A DNA stretch of 64,000 bases from a virus. A model generated the notes under the pieces. It saw only the letters and a list, made by a program, of their open reading frames with translations, made no database searches and had not been told where the DNA came from. The position numbers and the translations under genes were made by a program. The stretch is from IMG/VR virus record IMGVR_UViG_3300028610_000804, positions 1 through 64,000 of that record; one strand, 5' to 3'. Positions 49,951 through 58,181 of the stretch are shown one piece after another (the first letter of the stretch is position 1; each line of letters opens with the position of its first letter).

Positions 49951-50424
49951 TTACCATGTACTACCCTTATGCAAGGGTGTTTCAATACATTTAGCATCAC
50001 ACCATTTGTATCTTTGTTTTCTTTTTACTAGTGTGTCATACGATACCCCAATTTGGTCTGACCACCAATATAAATTTCTTGTCATACCTTGATAAGTCAT
50101 AGTTAATGTGATATCTCTATTATTAGTCTGGGTCCATTTATCCACCCATCTACAGTTATTAGGTGTGTACCCTTTAGAATTTTCTTTTCTATCAATGCTT
50201 AGGTTTTCTTTGTAACCATTGTTTACAGACCATTCATAAAATTCGTCGTAGCTTTCATACCAGCCTAGGGACATTAAAATACCACGGCCACCATATTTTT
50301 CATAGTCTTTATTTTTCTTACTGTAGCAACGTATTTTCATCCCTCTCCAGATACTATAAAGTCTAAAGTACATACGTTTACCATTTTTAAGTTTTATAGA
50401 TGTTGGTGACTGCCATTTATTCAT
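49951..50424 (-). CDS. HNH endonuclease, probably homing type
   Basis: The first half has YSIWRGMKIRCYSKK and YEKYGGRGILMSLGW; then LSIDRKENSKGYTPNNCRWV, a known phage HNH motif; then QTNNRDITLTM. A C-terminal helix-turn-helix-like part (YWWSDQIGVSYDTLVKRKQR) may bind DNA. It lies right next to the DNA polymerase gene, a frequent target of such selfish genes. The start overlaps the upstream gene by 8 bases, so it inserted without breaking its neighbours. Confidence 0.8.
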   Translation of the reverse strand: MNKWQSPTSIKLKNGKRMYFRLYSIWRGMKIRCYSKKNKDYEKYGGRGILMSLGWYESYDEFYEWSVNNGYKENLSIDRKENSKGYTPNNCRWVDKWTQTNNRDITLTMTYQGMTRNLYWWSDQIGVSYDTLVKRKQRYKWCDAKCIETPLHKGSTW

Positions 50425-50746
50425 TTAGGTATACCCAGGAATCAGCTAGTTTAGAAATCTCTTCTTTAAGTTCTTCGGGTAGGCAATCAAACGGGGTGTA
50501 CCCATCATTTACTTTTCGCATACCGCCGCCATATTTACAGCCTCTAGCATCTAAAAATTCAATAGCTTCTTTTTGTTTTTGCTGTAGTTCTTTTTCTTCT
50601 TCCTCTGTTATTTCACGACGATCACCAGAAACAAAAAAGCTATCGGTTTCTCCACAATTCCAACACCAATATTCTTTACCATGGAACGCCATAGTACTTA
50701 TCATTGCTTTACCACAGCAACATATAGGGTATACACTATCTTTCAT
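50417..50746 (-). CDS. Zinc-ribbon protein, 109 aa
   Basis: CCCGKAMISTM and WCWNCGETDSF make a CxC...CxxC ribbon within the first 35 residues. A charged helix (REITEEEEKELQQKQKEAIE) follows, then a small C-terminal region. The role is unknown. Confidence 0.65.
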   Translation of the reverse strand: MKDSVYPICCCGKAMISTMAFHGKEYWCWNCGETDSFFVSGDRREITEEEEKELQQKQKEAIEFLDARGCKYGGGMRKVNDGYTPFDCLPEELKEEISKLADSWVYLNE

Positions 50747-51436
50747 TTAAATACCAACTTTCATTTTTGATTTATATAGTTTTGCGGCCCACGCTAAACA
50801 AAATTTTATTTCAGTTATTTCATCTTCACCAAATTCGTCATACTCTTCTGGGTGGGGCTCACAAGATATCATATATGTGTTACCCAAGCGTGTGCCTTTA
50901 TTAGGGCGTGTGGCCCAAGCTGCGTTTATATAATCTTCAGGTGTTACTATCTGGTTTTGCATATGCACTATACCATTTTTTACTTTATAGGGTGGTAGGG
51001 TTTGTTTAAAGCCTTCTACACCTAAGACTACTGCGATGCTGTGGGGCTCACTATTAAAATTTGTTCTTACTGCAGATTCATTTTCAATACCAGCCCTAAC
51101 AATTAATTTATTTAAGATCTTCCATAAGCCCCTATTTTTATTAGTTCTTGTAACATCCCCAGTGACAATTAATATGCGCTCTTTCTTAACCTGTTTTTTA
51201 AGTTTCTTTAAGTAAAATGCAGCGCGTTTTTCCCAGGTACTGGGTAGCTTAATTGCAAAGTTTGCTTTTATAGTTAAACGTTCAAGAGCGATAACTGTAA
51301 TAGATCCTTTACCATCGTCATACAATTTATTTAGTTCGGTTTTTATTTTGCGTGGTAGTTTATTCCAATGTTTTTTACAGCAGAAAGGTCTACCCTCTAG
51401 TTGGGGTTGAGTGCAGGTGTCAATCTTGCAGAGCAC
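50747..51436 (-). CDS. Hypothetical protein, 229 aa, Cys-rich start
   Basis: It has a GTG start overlapping the previous stop. The first 24 residues (CKIDTCTQPQLEGRPFCCKKH) form a possible zinc knuckle of the kind seen in phage RecD-like or ribosomal-type mini-fingers. The rest is alpha/beta (ERILIVTGDVTRTNKNRGLW and IAVVLGVEGFKQTLPPYKV). No enzyme family was recognised. It is probably linked to replication. Confidence 0.6.
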   Translation of the reverse strand: MLCKIDTCTQPQLEGRPFCCKKHWNKLPRKIKTELNKLYDDGKGSITVIALERLTIKANFAIKLPSTWEKRAAFYLKKLKKQVKKERILIVTGDVTRTNKNRGLWKILNKLIVRAGIENESAVRTNFNSEPHSIAVVLGVEGFKQTLPPYKVKNGIVHMQNQIVTPEDYINAAWATRPNKGTRLGNTYMISCEPHPEEYDEFGEDEITEIKFCLAWAAKLYKSKMKVGI

Positions 51437-51585
51437 TATTTTTTACCCACAATAAAGTTTTCATATACGTACAACCAAAAAGCTGTAGTTTCTCTATAGT
51501 AGCGTGCTTGGTGGTTTGTTATCTTACATTCGAAATGCCTTACTACACCTTCAATTGTAAACACTTGGTCTGGTACTCTACCCAT
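51436..51585 (-). CDS. Hypothetical protein, 49 aa
   Basis: This compact beta-like protein has a His/Cys pair (VVRHFECKITNHQARYY). It overlaps both neighbours by 1-8 bases. The function is unknown. Confidence 0.55.
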   Translation of the reverse strand: MGRVPDQVFTIEGVVRHFECKITNHQARYYRETTAFWLYVYENFIVGKK

Positions 51586-51847
51586 TTCCTCTAATCTCCT
51601 GCATCTTTTTTACAAATTGTCTTAAGTTTAAATCTATAGCCCCCATTTTTATAGCCTCTACCCTGCGTGATTTTGTTAAATCAAAATGTGGAAATGATTT
51701 TTCTTGGTACCAACTTAGTTTCAAGTCTATTATTAAAGCAAAGGCTTTTAATTCTTTTGGTGTGTCTGCAATCATGTGGCAGAACTGGGTGTACGGCCAG
51801 TTTTTATTTGTGGGGCAATTTTGTATGGGGTCAACGTATACAGCCAT
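51578..51847 (-). CDS. DUF4031 protein
   Basis: The family motifs are clear: MAVYVDPIQNC, WPYTQFCHMIADTPKEL, FPHFDLTKSRRVEAIKMGAI. DUF4031 proteins are small and often found in phages and mobile elements. Their role is unknown. It is coupled to its neighbours by short overlaps. Confidence 0.85.
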   Translation of the reverse strand: MAVYVDPIQNCPTNKNWPYTQFCHMIADTPKELKAFALIIDLKLSWYQEKSFPHFDLTKSRRVEAIKMGAIDLNLRQFVKKMQEIRGNG

Positions 51848-51990
51848 TATTTTTTACCTTTACATTTCTTGCAGGTAATACGCACACCGTTTGTGTGCAT
51901 GTCCCATACATCATTACTATCAAATTTATGCTCAGTCTTTTTAACAAAACATGTCATACATTTAATATGCTTACCTTTAGATTTTCCCAT
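51847..51990 (-). CDS. 47-aa zinc-ribbon miniprotein
   Basis: It has KHIKCMTCFVKKT and CKKCKGKK with 27 residues between them, a minimal CxxC...CxxC ribbon with basic ends. The start overlaps the primase-helicase stop. Confidence 0.6.
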   Translation of the reverse strand: MGKSKGKHIKCMTCFVKKTEHKFDSNDVWDMHTNGVRITCKKCKGKK

Positions 51991-54893
51991 CACATACCCC
52001 CTTGGCCTCTGAGCCACATAGAAAAAGCTTGGTTTTTTAAGTAACCGTTTTTAACACGGCTTAAACATTTAGCCTGCACCAATGTACCTATTAATATTTT
52101 GGCCTCTGCTAAGTCACCGTCACAATAGTCTGCTAGGTTATCTGTTGTTATTATATGCAGTCTTAGTAGCCCTTCAATAACTACTGCACGGTTAGCATCA
52201 TTACTGCTGAATATTTTAATAACTTTTTTATCATGCAGGTTGCCACCTGTTGAATGTTTCTGTTCACTGAACATTTTATAATTCATGCTTTCTTTTTCAT
52301 AAAAGCCGTCTACCACTTGGCAGGCTGTGCGCACATGTTTAGACTGTATAATTAATTTTTCTCCAGTGGGGTCAGTACTGAACAGTCTACCTGCAGCCCA
52401 AATGGCCCATTTACAAATCTTGTAGCGTACATTCTCAGTTTGTATTAGTGGTATTTCTGCAGAGTACATTCTACCAAATTTTATCGATTGTTTTATTATT
52501 TCTTTTTCTGCAGCTTCACTAAATTCAATTTGGTCTACAGTGCGAGACCACAACCACATTAAAAGCTGCTTACAAAGTTCTGCAGGGTACTTTCCAGAAT
52601 CAGAATAATCGACTGGATTAAGTGTATTGATAAGTTCGCTTGGTACTTCATCAATGGCTACAGTAAGGGCTACATCAAATCTTCGGATATCCTCGTTAGC
52701 ACCTATCAATTGTTTGATACCTTCAACACCTGTATTTAAACTCATTATGGGTTTACCGTTTTTTTCATTAGCTAACCATAATAGGCGTGTGTATGCCTGA
52801 GTTTTTTCTGAAACAATTTTATTAATTTCAGCCACACCTTCAGAGCGTACCCTGGACATCCTAGACCATTCCTCATGCCCCAGCGCTCCAGCCTCATCAA
52901 TGATCACATGCCCCCCGTTATTAAGTGGGATAGCCCCCCAGGTGACTAAAAACTGCTTACCTGTGGACTGTACCCCGCCTACTAGACCTGCAAAAGTACA
53001 ATTCTCTCCAGACACCACAGAGCCTACCCCGTAGTACCCCCCTAAACGCTCACTAACCCAGCCCTTACCGCAAGCCCCATCACCAAATATAAGCACGTCC
53101 ATCATGCCTTTTTTCATAAGGGAGCCATTAAACCTAAATTCTTTTACGCTGTGGAATGACATGTCAACTGCCATATGTAAGTCAGGACGTTCTATGATCT
53201 CGGTGACATTACGGGCTTGCCAGTCTGCTATCTTCATAAGCTTGCCCAGAGGGGTCTCCTTGCCTTTAGGCTGGAAAACTTTTAACTGGGCATAGATATC
53301 ATCAGTCATTGAAAACGTGTCAATTTCGCCCTCTATAGGCGAAGCTTTGTCAAACAGGTGTATGGCGTGCTGGGTCCTGGGGGATGATGTGGTAGTGCCT
53401 TTAAATTCATAGGCTTTATTGGCCGCCAAACCATGGCCCACGTAATAGGCCATTCGATTCGTGTACACACTGTCAGAATCAAGAGTGGGTATCAGTAAAA
53501 GCTGCTCGACGTTCATGCTAGAGATAGTGTCAACTTTGCACTTACAAGCATCTGTAGTTTTAATAAAACCTGCTTTCCTTTGCAGCATTTCCCGCTGGGC
53601 TTTATCAGAAACATCTAACAATTTTAAAAGTTCCGGGTCGTTTTCCTGCACTGAATTTTCTTGGAATTCTTTGTTGTATTCTCGCAGTGGGCAGGCGTCA
53701 CAACTGTCAAGCTGTGCACATGACACACGGTATTTTCTAGGTATCACATATGGTGAATTTATCTTACCGCTAACAAGTGCTTTTACTTTTATTTGTTTAT
53801 GGTAGTACTTCCCCAGGCTGGCTTTATCTAGAGGTACATGTAAAATTTCTTCATGTATTATATCTTTTTCATCATTTTTTAAAACTAAAGTTGCGCGTTT
53901 TTCAAACTTCTCTAACCACCCTGATTTTTTACGCATTGATTTTTTAGTTAATGCCCAGTCTAAAACATCTTTTGTTTTTTTACCTTCCCCTATGGCCAGT
54001 TTAGGAATTTTTAAAACTTTAATTGATTTCGCATATTTTGAAAGGTTAGGTATCACCCATTTTTTACGGCCAATAAATCCTGCAGAATCATTATCATAAG
54101 CTATAATAACATCTAGACTTCTAAACATGTGGTTGTACTGTACCGGCCACGATTCGCTGCCACCTGTACTTGTTACTGCAGGAATACCAATGGACAATAA
54201 AAACAAAGCATCCCATTCACCTTCAGTGACAACAATGTAACCTTCTTTTTCGGCTAACTTAAAAGCTGAGAAAGGGTAAATCATAACGGGTGAGCCAAAT
54301 TTCATTTTTTCGCCGTTAGGTTTTTTATGATCTTTCTTATCAGAATAATTTAACATCTTAGCTACTGTGAATTTTTTAGTTGACTTTGCTTTAGCAGCAA
54401 AATCATAAAGCTTTGCATTTACAAATAAACCAAATTCGTTCTCTACGGGTATTGTTATGCGGTCCCCATCCCACCCTATATTCATTTCTTTAATAAATTC
54501 AGGAGATAATAATCTTTTGATAACGATATATTTTTTAGCAATAGGTGTTTTTCTAAGAACACGTGCCCAGTGTTTTACAACTGATCTTTTAATAGTAGGA
54601 TGTATAAACTTACTGAATAGTTGTCGTGCCGCAATGATTTGTTTTTCGTCTTCCAGGGCTGCATGAAATGATATGATAGAAGGCCCACCTGATTTTTCGC
54701 CCTTACCGCCACCAGATAAATCATTCCATTTGCCACTGGACCCATTAATCATTAAGGACGGTGTTTTTTCATTTGAGAAAGGAGATAGCACCCGATTCTC
54801 ACCGGATGTTATTGAAGTGTTGGAAAACACCCACTGGTAGTAATCTGCAGGGTTTACATTATCTTGTACAAATTTTGTTAATGATGTGCCCAT
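51990..54893 (-). CDS. TOPRIM primase fused to an MCM-like AAA+ helicase
   Basis: About 967 residues; I start at the ATG at 54893, with an alternative TTG 15 bases upstream. The N-terminal third has a primase-like SPFSNEKTPSLMING and a TOPRIM domain (YIVVTEGEWDALFLL near 225, IIAYDNDSAG near 268). The middle has VSGKINSPYVIPRKYR with Cys397, 403, 406, 455 and 457, like the MCM N-terminal OB fold with zinc. The rest is MCM-like: Walker A FGDGACGKG (about 608-616), TWGAIPLNNGG and IIDEAG (Walker B, about 669), sensor WLANEKNG and Arg finger EDIRRFD. It should prime and unwind DNA. No typical phage DnaB helicase is seen. Confidence 0.8.
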   Translation of the reverse strand: MGTSLTKFVQDNVNPADYYQWVFSNTSITSGENRVLSPFSNEKTPSLMINGSSGKWNDLSGGGKGEKSGGPSIISFHAALEDEKQIIAARQLFSKFIHPTIKRSVVKHWARVLRKTPIAKKYIVIKRLLSPEFIKEMNIGWDGDRITIPVENEFGLFVNAKLYDFAAKAKSTKKFTVAKMLNYSDKKDHKKPNGEKMKFGSPVMIYPFSAFKLAEKEGYIVVTEGEWDALFLLSIGIPAVTSTGGSESWPVQYNHMFRSLDVIIAYDNDSAGFIGRKKWVIPNLSKYAKSIKVLKIPKLAIGEGKKTKDVLDWALTKKSMRKKSGWLEKFEKRATLVLKNDEKDIIHEEILHVPLDKASLGKYYHKQIKVKALVSGKINSPYVIPRKYRVSCAQLDSCDACPLREYNKEFQENSVQENDPELLKLLDVSDKAQREMLQRKAGFIKTTDACKCKVDTISSMNVEQLLLIPTLDSDSVYTNRMAYYVGHGLAANKAYEFKGTTTSSPRTQHAIHLFDKASPIEGEIDTFSMTDDIYAQLKVFQPKGKETPLGKLMKIADWQARNVTEIIERPDLHMAVDMSFHSVKEFRFNGSLMKKGMMDVLIFGDGACGKGWVSERLGGYYGVGSVVSGENCTFAGLVGGVQSTGKQFLVTWGAIPLNNGGHVIIDEAGALGHEEWSRMSRVRSEGVAEINKIVSEKTQAYTRLLWLANEKNGKPIMSLNTGVEGIKQLIGANEDIRRFDVALTVAIDEVPSELINTLNPVDYSDSGKYPAELCKQLLMWLWSRTVDQIEFSEAAEKEIIKQSIKFGRMYSAEIPLIQTENVRYKICKWAIWAAGRLFSTDPTGEKLIIQSKHVRTACQVVDGFYEKESMNYKMFSEQKHSTGGNLHDKKVIKIFSSNDANRAVVIEGLLRLHIITTDNLADYCDGDLAEAKILIGTLVQAKCLSRVKNGYLKNQAFSMWLRGQGGM

Positions 54894-54905
54894 TTCCCCA
54901 TCTCT

Positions 54906-54941
54906 CAAAAAAGGGGGCCAAGCCTACTAAGTTGGCCCCCT
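54906..54941 (-). terminator. Strong intrinsic terminator or attenuator before the primase-helicase gene
   Basis: On the minus strand AGGGGGCCAA (54941-54932) and TTGGCCCCCT (54921-54912) pair perfectly over 10 bases, and TTTTTT follows. It lies only about 15 bases before the primase-helicase start, so it probably limits downstream expression. Confidence 0.85.
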
Positions 54942-54982
54942 AAGTACCTGCTGTGCTTGTAATATTTAACTTAATAAATAAG

Positions 54983-56035
54983 TTACTCTGTTTCCGCAAT
55001 AGCCTTAAGTAGTTTCTTAGGTGAGCTGTACTTACCTGATTCTACTTTGAGGTACACAGCCATATCCGCCAGCATTTCAGAAGAAGTATCATAGTCTTCT
55101 TTGTCAAATTCTAACTTTTTGGCTAACTTTTTAATAGCTTTTTTGTCTTCTGCTTTTAATTTTTTATCATTAAAAGTTATTTCAATTTCACTATCGCCAT
55201 CTTCTTCAGGATCATCCTCTTCGGGATCATCCTCTTCTACTTCATCAGATTCAACGGGCTTGAGTTCATCAAGGTCTACTTTCTCTGTAGTGCCGTCTTC
55301 AAACTTAACGTTAGCTACATCACCTTTAATGCTTTTAATCTCTCCAGTGAAATCTTCACCTTCAAAATCAACAACACACTCCATACCTTTTTCCCATTCG
55401 ATCTCATCTTCTTCAGGATCATCCTCTTCGGGATCTTCTACTTCTACTACTTCTTCTGGGTCGTCTTCATCTTCTTCTTCAGACAACTCTTCTAGGTCAT
55501 CAGTATCAACTTCATCTTCATCCAGGGCGATTTGGAAATAAGTATTTTTATATTCGGTATCACCTTTAGAAGAGGTTTTTATTTGAATTTCTGCATATGA
55601 ACCATCAAGTTCTGGTAAAGTATCTTCAAGTTCTGCAGGGTCATCAGGCATTTCAACACCCAATTTATTCAAATCTTTTTTCAAGAAGCTAAGGCACCTT
55701 GGCATTTTTTCTAAGTCAAGTACTGCATATTTCCAGCACTTACGGTTCACTTGTTCACCGCCTGCAACGGTCATTGCAAATTTAGCCATAGGCAGTTCGG
55801 TTTCTTTTGTCTCAGTCATCACTGCTTCATCGATGCGCACTTGGTACTTACCGTCTGGTAGATCCTCAAAATCATCTATCTCTGGTGCATCTTTCCATTC
55901 TTTTTTCATAGCCCGTAGTTTTTTCTTCAGGCTTGATGATTTGCCGTGTTCGTCTTTTTTATTATCTTTTTTTGCGCCCTTTTTTACGCCTTTTTTTGTT
56001 GATTTTTTCTTCTTCTTTGTTGTCTTTGTCGCCAT
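54983..56035 (-). CDS. DUF669-like protein with Tudor-like and acidic regions
   Basis: The 350 residues begin with a Lys-rich tail. Residues 50-175 resemble DUF669 (DLPDGKYQVRIDEAVMTETK, a probable ssDNA-binding OB fold). A second, Tudor-like domain near 215-262 reads GMECVVDFEGEDFTGEIKSI. Acidic linkers with repeated DPEED surround it. A C-terminal helical domain (ITFNDKKLKAEDKKAIKKL) ends the protein. Such proteins accompany Sak4-like ATPases in phage recombination, as here. Confidence 0.65.
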   Translation of the reverse strand: MATKTTKKKKKSTKKGVKKGAKKDNKKDEHGKSSSLKKKLRAMKKEWKDAPEIDDFEDLPDGKYQVRIDEAVMTETKETELPMAKFAMTVAGGEQVNRKCWKYAVLDLEKMPRCLSFLKKDLNKLGVEMPDDPAELEDTLPELDGSYAEIQIKTSSKGDTEYKNTYFQIALDEDEVDTDDLEELSEEEDEDDPEEVVEVEDPEEDDPEEDEIEWEKGMECVVDFEGEDFTGEIKSIKGDVANVKFEDGTTEKVDLDELKPVESDEVEEDDPEEDDPEEDGDSEIEITFNDKKLKAEDKKAIKKLAKKLEFDKEDYDTSSEMLADMAVYLKVESGKYSSPKKLLKAIAETE

Positions 56036-56855
56036 TGCTTTCCCTTTCTCGAAATGACTTTAAAAATTTTTCTACATGTTTAGTAGTATCAATTAACTCA
56101 TGCGGTTCATCAATATCTGGTTTTATTCTATTTGTTTGGTCTTTAGTAACGAGGTCATCAGTTGTTTGTATTGTTTGCAGTATGCGAACTTTAACAGCAC
56201 GACCCTTTACCTTAACACGTTTCCATGACATCCTACCTATGATATGCATTAACGGTGTAAAAACTTTCCAGGTTCTTTTATCCATGCGGGGCTGGGTACG
56301 CTCAAATTCCTTACCGTCAATCTTTACAGGCTTGTCATCTTCATGGGCAATGAAAACAATTAAAGCGTCAAGCTGTGAAAGCCTTGCTTGTAATCTTCTC
56401 ATTAGCTTTTCATAAATGTCTTGACCAGCTCCCCAGCCTCCATGGACTTCATTTAGTCTTGTCGCAATAGGTTGGTTATCTTTTTTGTTATCGTTGTAGT
56501 CTTCAATTGTTTTTGTTTCGCAGCACAATGCAAATGCGTCTATATGGTCAATACAAACAATTTCATAGGGTAAGCTTCCTGTTTTCCTTTGTTTTTTTTC
56601 AAGCTTAGTTAGTATATCATCTATACCTGCATAATCAACAATCTCTTTACGCATAGTGTTAAGATAACGTGTACCCTTATCGAAAGATAAAAAGTAAGTT
56701 TTCCCTGGGGCCATAGCATTAACTAAAAATGTTTTACCAATACCGGGGACACCAAAGAAGCAAAATATTGCACTCTCCATACTTTGTTCTGGCATACTTG
56801 GTGCTGTTGGTAAATCGTTGTCTTCAGTTGCTTTACGTTTTTTCTTTTTAATCAT
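55962..56855 (-). CDS. Sak4-like RecA-family ATPase (single-strand annealing)
   Basis: Walker A FFGVPGIGKTF (about residues 33-43) and Walker B YEIVCIDHID (about 97-106) lie in the short RecA core annotated as AAA_24/Sak4. MHIIGRMSWKRVKVKGRAVK matches its later beta strands. Members work with a ssDNA-binding protein in recombination. The basic C-terminal tail overlaps the DUF669-like gene by 74 bases in another frame. Ribosome site: AAGGGAAACA. Confidence 0.8.
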   Translation of the reverse strand: MIKKKKRKATEDNDLPTAPSMPEQSMESAIFCFFGVPGIGKTFLVNAMAPGKTYFLSFDKGTRYLNTMRKEIVDYAGIDDILTKLEKKQRKTGSLPYEIVCIDHIDAFALCCETKTIEDYNDNKKDNQPIATRLNEVHGGWGAGQDIYEKLMRRLQARLSQLDALIVFIAHEDDKPVKIDGKEFERTQPRMDKRTWKVFTPLMHIIGRMSWKRVKVKGRAVKVRILQTIQTTDDLVTKDQTNRIKPDIDEPHELIDTTKHVEKFLKSFRERESNGDKDNKEEEKINKKRRKKGRKKR

Positions 56856-56863
56856 TGTTTCCC

Positions 56864-57106
56864 TTACTTAATTACCAATTTGTTATCCCAAATTTCTAAA
56901 ACACTTTCAAGCACAGCAATTTTGCCGTTCGCTCCCGTAGAGTTCCTTATGCTCATTATAGAAACTCTATCAGGGAAATTTTCAGGCGGGTTACTCATTG
57001 TTTCTAGGGCCTGATTTCGTGTCATCGAGCCTATGGCCACAACATCATCAATATTAATTAATGCTATCTGCTTATCTGTTTCAGTTACTTTAAAAAATAC
57101 TTTCAT
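56864..57106 (-). CDS. Hypothetical protein, 80 aa
   Basis: This beta-rich protein has MKVFFKVTETDKQIALINID and IAVLESVLEIWDNK. Phages carry many such small proteins near recombination genes. The function is unknown. It shares one base with the next upstream gene. Confidence 0.6.
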   Translation of the reverse strand: MKVFFKVTETDKQIALINIDDVVAIGSMTRNQALETMSNPPENFPDRVSIMSIRNSTGANGKIAVLESVLEIWDNKLVIK

Positions 57107-57300
57107 TAGTTTTTTTCTCTTTCTGCAATTATAGATACTATTCTATCAGTCATAGCTTTAACTATTTCATGTGCATCTTCTATATTAAAATCATCATCTT
57201 CATTAACATATTTTATTAATGCAGCTGCAGAGATACTGGCCATGCCGTTTATTTTCTCAATCCTTAAATATTTTCTATATGCTCTGTCTTTATTACTCAT
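57106..57300 (-). CDS. Hypothetical protein, 64 aa
   Basis: This helical protein has SAAALIKYVNEDDDFNIEDA and VKAMTDRIVSIIAEREKN. No family was recognised. It overlaps both neighbours. Confidence 0.6.
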   Translation of the reverse strand: MSNKDRAYRKYLRIEKINGMASISAAALIKYVNEDDDFNIEDAHEIVKAMTDRIVSIIAEREKN

Positions 57301-57481
57301 TTTTGTTTAATTCTTTGATAAAACAATCAAAACAATGCGGTGCTGGCTTAACTCTTTTTAAATCAATTATATTATGCAATTTATCACATTTTGGACAACT
57401 TATTAAGACATCTTCTAGTTTTAAAAGATGGTGATCATTAACCCATTTAATAAGGTCTAACAAATCTTTTTTCTTTATCAT
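57293..57481 (-). CDS. Zinc-ribbon protein, 62 aa
   Basis: CPKCDKLHNIIDL and HCFDCFIKEL give CxxC...CxxC. An N-terminal helix (KKDLLDLIKWVNDHH) precedes it. It probably binds zinc. The role is unknown. Confidence 0.6.
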   Translation of the reverse strand: MIKKKDLLDLIKWVNDHHLLKLEDVLISCPKCDKLHNIIDLKRVKPAPHCFDCFIKELNKNE

Positions 57482-57886
57482 TTAGTTATCCTCTAAAGGT
57501 ATAAATTCTGGGTGTTGGTTTTTTATATGCCTATGTAAGTTTTCAAAAAATCTATCGCAGCAAGGGCAGACGCCTTTTTTAACTTTTTCTAATTGATTTT
57601 TCTTTCTAGTTAAGTGCCCTCTCATTGCAGATTTAGAGCGCTCTGATGCGTTGGCTTGGTCCATCCAGAAGTTTTTTCTAGTGTGGGTGTCACTTAGTTC
57701 TTTTTCTAATTTTTTAATTCTTTTTTTATCTTTGTCTTCTGAGTAGCTTTGGTTATGGCCACTAGGACAACAAAATTCATCACCTGTATTTATTAGTCTT
57801 TCTTTATGGTCATTTGTAACACAAAAAACAATGTGGCATTTATAGCAGGTTATTTCAGAAAAAACTATTGTTTTGTAATGTTGCAT
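57482..57886 (-). CDS. Zinc-finger and coiled-coil protein, 134 aa
   Basis: An N-terminal CYKCHIVFCV with CCPSGH forms one zinc site. A coiled coil (KRIKKLEKELSDTHTR) follows, and a C-terminal C2H2-type finger reads CPCCDRFFENLHRHIKNQH. DNA binding is likely. Phage proteins with this layout occur in replication regions; no specific role is known. Confidence 0.65.
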   Translation of the reverse strand: MQHYKTIVFSEITCYKCHIVFCVTNDHKERLINTGDEFCCPSGHNQSYSEDKDKKRIKKLEKELSDTHTRKNFWMDQANASERSKSAMRGHLTRKKNQLEKVKKGVCPCCDRFFENLHRHIKNQHPEFIPLEDN

Positions 57887-57887
57887 T

Positions 57888-58181
57888 TCAGTTAGCCTTC
57901 TTTAATAAAAAATCACCGTGGCATTTTGCAGGGGCACAAAAACACCCCAGGTTTTTACCTTTTAAATCCTTGATATTTTTCCGCATGTTTTTGGCTCTTA
58001 TGGTGCGGGACTTTTTATAGAAATTTATAAATTTAAATATTACTTCATCCCTAGAGCCATCTTTACCTACAACAAAAGGATTACCCCAAAGGCTACCTCT
58101 GCCAATGTATACGTAACTACCAGTAGTGTTGTTGAGTTTATTTATAACCCTAGGTTTTAAAAGTTTTTTAAAATCTACCAC
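57888..58181 (-). CDS. DUF4326 protein
   Basis: The signature is complete: YVYIGRGSLWGNPFVVGKDG, then RDEVIFKFINF, and LKGKNLGCFCAPAKCHGDF. The Cys and His suggest metal binding. The family is widespread in phages with unknown activity. Confidence 0.9.
   Translation of the reverse strand: MVDFKKLLKPRVINKLNNTTGSYVYIGRGSLWGNPFVVGKDGSRDEVIFKFINFYKKSRTIRAKNMRKNIKDLKGKNLGCFCAPAKCHGDFLLKKAN

Noticed and set aside
55101-55541. 146-codon Ser-rich frame on the plus strand
   Set aside because: It is the mirror of the acidic repeats (DPEED) of the DUF669-like gene and has no independent support.
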